Shown here piece by piece: positions 5,957 through 7,788 of a stretch of DNA of 7,788 nucleotides. The notes under the pieces are model-generated. The model searched no databases. It saw nothing but the letters and a program-made list of their open reading frames with translations, and was not told the DNA's origin. Numbering within the stretch: the stretch's first letter is position 1; each line of letters begins with the position of its first letter. Origin of the DNA: Mycobacterium sp. (GTDB taxonomy: Bacteria > Actinomycetota > Actinomycetes > Mycobacteriales > Mycobacteriaceae); the NCBI GenBank assembly GCA_023264755.1, contig JAHFVB010000169.1:1-7788 (forward strand), in the 5' to 3' direction. The position numbers and the translations under genes were made by a program.

Positions 5957-6961
5957 TCAGGGTTGAACTTTCAAGCGCGGGAAGATTTTTCGCGCGTTCA
6001 TCTCGAAGACGGCGTTCCGGTCGTCATCGGTCAGGAAGTCGAAGCCCTCGATCACCGGCTTCAGGTCGTCGAACGGCCGACCGGTGTCGGGGTTGGTCGC
6101 CGATCCACTTCCCGGCCGTTCCGTTCCGAACAGTACGCGTTCGGCGCCGACGGTCTTCAGCAGTAGTTCCAACGCCGGAGGATAGTGCAGGACGGTGTCG
6201 AACCAGAAGCGCTTGAGTTCATCTTCAAAGCGAGGTGCGTCGGGACTTCCGCCGAGGGCAGGATGCAGGTGTTCGGCTTGCCATCGTCCCAGCTGATAGG
6301 GCACGGAGCCGCCGCCGTGGGAGATCATGACCCTCAAGGTCGGGAATCGATCGAAGACGTCGGCACGGATCATCGACAATATCGCGATGGACTCCTCGGT
6401 GATGAAGTGCTCGCTGTAGGTCTCACGACCGCTGTAGCACCCGGCCGAGTGGATCTGCATCGGCACGTCGAGCTCGATGAGCTGCTCGTAGAGCGGATAC
6501 CAATAGGGGTCCCCTAGCGCTGGCGCCGTCCCGGTGCCCTCGTACGGGTCCGGATTGACCGTTACGCCGACAAAGCCGAGTTCTTCGACAGCGCGGCGTA
6601 ATTCGGGGAATGCGCGGTCGACCGGCTGCCCGGCGGCGATGGGCAGGCCGGCGACGCCGGCAAACCTGCTCGGATGGAGCGCGACGGTACGTGCGATGAC
6701 GTCGTTGTTGGCCCCGATCCAGTGGTCGACCAACCGGGCCGGCTGCATCGAGTGACCCTGGTAGTACGGGCGGGGCGAGATGAGTTGGACATCGGTCCCC
6801 ACCCCATCCATGACATCGATATTGCTTTGCGCCGCAACCGCAAGGGCGTCATCACTGACCTTCGGCTTCCCGACGAAGTAGCCCCCGTCTGCCATCAAGT
6901 TTGCGCGGAAGGCGTACAACGAGTCGGGCGCGACGACGTGAGCGTGGGCATCAATGATCAT
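5957..6961 (-). CDS. Amidohydrolase-superfamily enzyme, ACMSD/LigJ-like (Amidohydro_2)
   Basis: Encodes 334 residues, typical of the COG2159 group. Metal-site residues are visible: His6 and His8 (DAHAH), His171 (QIHSAG), His215 (ISHGGG) and Glu281 (LFGTERPG). True ACMSD and gamma-resorcylate decarboxylases normally have Asp at the last position (GSDYPH type), while 4-oxalomesaconate hydratase LigJ has Glu (His6, His8, His178 and Glu284 as I recall), so this enzyme looks nearer to LigJ; the downstream DTGRPFDDLKPVIE also resembles the LigJ segment. Likely cytosolic, acting on a ring-fission product by hydration, decarboxylation or C-C/C-O hydrolysis; the exact reaction is not determinable. The ATG start has GGAAGAG 6 nt upstream. 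It is 47 bp downstream of the RidA gene and probably in the same operon. Confidence 0.92.
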   Translation of the reverse strand: MIIDAHAHVVAPDSLYAFRANLMADGGYFVGKPKVSDDALAVAAQSNIDVMDGVGTDVQLISPRPYYQGHSMQPARLVDHWIGANNDVIARTVALHPSRFAGVAGLPIAAGQPVDRAFPELRRAVEELGFVGVTVNPDPYEGTGTAPALGDPYWYPLYEQLIELDVPMQIHSAGCYSGRETYSEHFITEESIAILSMIRADVFDRFPTLRVMISHGGGSVPYQLGRWQAEHLHPALGGSPDAPRFEDELKRFWFDTVLHYPPALELLLKTVGAERVLFGTERPGSGSATNPDTGRPFDDLKPVIEGFDFLTDDDRNAVFEMNARKIFPRLKVQP

Positions 6962-7008
6962 GGAGAGCTCTTCCCGTGATGGTTGCAGCGGATGTTGTCG
7001 CCGTTGGG

Positions 7009-7398
7009 CTATGCGCTGGCGATGTAGGCGATGAGCTCACACTGCACCTCCAACGGAGCCGCCAGATCGTACTGGAGTGTGTGCCGAGCAGGCCGGCTGT
7101 GGGCATCGGGGAACATCTTCAGCCAGTGCACGTCTATCGCCGCTCGCGCTGCCCGATCACGAACGAAGAAGGTGCACTTGGCGATGTCGGCGGTGCTGCC
7201 CCCAGCAGCGGCAAGGATCTTGTCGATGTTGCCGAAGATGATCGCGGTCTGGTCCTCCACCGACTCGGGGACGGTGCCGGAATCAGGGTCGAGACCATTG
7301 ATTCCGCTGGATGTCAGCAGCGGTCCGACCAGACATGCTTGGGGGATCGGCGCCTGACCGTGGTGCAGACCGGGGACTTCGATGGACTTCCTAGTCAC
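7009..7398 (-). CDS. RidA (YjgF/YER057c/UK114) family protein
   Basis: Encodes 129 residues, the standard size of this trimeric family. Conserved features include the GINGLDPDSGTVPE region (32-45), the helix DQTAIIFGNIDKILAAAGGS (49-68), the strand CTFFVRD, and Arg105 in PARHT with Glu121 in the last strand, matching the Arg105/Glu120 pair that binds substrate and water in RidA deaminases. Family members hydrolyse reactive enamines/imines; relatives include 2-aminomuconate deaminase of the 2-nitrobenzoate and kynurenine meta-cleavage routes. The start is GTG at 7398 with AAGGAG 9 nt upstream. Its place between an FAD hydroxylase and an ACMSD-type amidohydrolase suggests a pathway-specific role rather than general housekeeping, but the substrate is unknown. 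Confidence 0.9.
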   Translation of the reverse strand: MTRKSIEVPGLHHGQAPIPQACLVGPLLTSSGINGLDPDSGTVPESVEDQTAIIFGNIDKILAAAGGSTADIAKCTFFVRDRAARAAIDVHWLKMFPDAHSRPARHTLQYDLAAPLEVQCELIAYIASA

Positions 7399-7473
7399 GA
7401 TTGAGCGCTCCTTTCACATTGCAGAGGGACGGGCTTGAACTGTTTCCCGCAGAGGACTTCTCGTCGATCGCGA

Positions 7474-7788
7474 TCAATTCGCCACCGGGTGACGGTCGAG
7501 CAAGGCACAGAATGCCGCGATCACTTCCTCGCGCGGGTCCGCCGGCATTGTCTGGCAACGCCATGCGACGTGGCGGTCGGGCCGGACGAGGATCGCCCCG
7601 CCGGCGCCCACCTCGCGAAGTCGATTCCAGTTGTTCGCCCCGAGATCGACCGATTCAACGGCTTGTATCGAAACTGGCAGTGCGGTGTCAGCCAACGCGG
7701 CCCGCCACCCGTCCGCATATCCGGGATCGACCAGGAGGGTGAACCCCGCTCGTTGGACGAGGTCGTGCGTCGACACCCGAGACTCGTT
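7474..7788 (-). CDS. FAD-dependent aromatic monooxygenase (PHBH family), C-terminal end
   Basis: Partial gene, cut by the right window edge; the last 104 residues are visible and the frame is open to the edge. The segment runs from ESRVSTHDL through AGFTLLVDP to ILVRPDRHVAWR and is the C-terminal thioredoxin-like domain of class A flavin hydroxylases of the MhpA / phenol hydroxylase type. The FAD- and NADPH-binding domains lie outside the window. The family inserts one oxygen atom into a phenolic or related ring. The GTG in VSTHDL must not be taken as a start. A 75-bp gap with no visible terminator separates it from the RidA gene, so it probably leads the same operon. Confidence 0.85.
   Translation of the reverse strand, partial: NESRVSTHDLVQRAGFTLLVDPGYADGWRAALADTALPVSIQAVESVDLGANNWNRLREVGAGGAILVRPDRHVAWRCQTMPADPREEVIAAFCALLDRHPVAN

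Noticed and set aside
5344..6216. Plus-strand open frame of 290 codons
   Set aside because: It runs antisense across gntR and into the amidohydrolase gene, crosses their intergenic gap, and turns Arg/Ser-rich at the end; an artefact of GC-rich codon structure.
7360..7395. GGGGACTTCGATGGACTTCC, resembling a DosR half site
   Set aside because: It lies inside the start of the RidA coding region in the wrong place for a promoter, and the second half does not match.
1..7788. CRISPR array, tRNA/rRNA genes, insertion sequences, attachment sites
   Set aside because: No regularly spaced repeats, tRNA-like cloverleaf, transposase or integrase sequence was seen on either strand.

Overview
The DNA is GC-rich, with actinobacterial codon use and a gene pair (DUF1918 protein followed by a class II ribonucleotide reductase with an N-terminal ATP-cone) that matches Rv0569-nrdZ of Mycobacterium tuberculosis from memory of those sequences. 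I infer a mycobacterium, probably an environmental species (Mycolicibacterium or a relative), because the rest of the window is aromatic/terpenoid-type catabolism. No rRNA, tRNA, CRISPR array, insertion sequence or phage gene is visible. Nine protein genes plus one gene cut by each edge are packed with short gaps; no gene-free stretch reaches 300 bases.

Region 1 (about 1-950, minus strand): the 5' part of nrdZ, cut by the left edge, preceded 18 bp upstream by a DUF1918 gene in the same reading frame. Upstream lies a DosR-like half-palindrome inside a larger inverted repeat, consistent with a hypoxia/dormancy-responsive unit.

Region 2 (969-3518): a Rieske non-heme iron oxygenase (minus) and a TetR-type regulator (plus) diverge from a 93-bp promoter region that holds a 30-bp inverted repeat with perfect 9-bp arms, a strong candidate operator. 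Downstream of tetR is a secreted DUF4189 protein with four cysteines.

Region 3 (3566-7788, all minus strand): read in transcription order, the C-terminal end of an FAD-dependent aromatic hydroxylase (cut by the right edge), a RidA-family protein, an ACMSD/LigJ-type amidohydrolase, a GntR/FCD regulator, and a carotenoid-cleavage/stilbene-type dioxygenase. Gaps are 75, 47, 85 and 221 bp, so the first three are likely one operon, gntR may be co-transcribed or have its own promoter, and the carotenoid oxygenase may be transcribed separately.

Together regions 2 and 3 look like part of a catabolic island that oxidises and breaks down an aromatic or conjugated compound: alkene cleavage (carotenoid oxygenase family), ring hydroxylation (FAD hydroxylase), hydrolysis/hydration or decarboxylation of a ring-fission product (amidohydrolase), and enamine/imine or aminomuconate-type deamination (RidA). 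The ring-cleavage enzyme and the electron-transfer partners of the Rieske oxygenase are not in the window. The substrate cannot be named from sequence alone.
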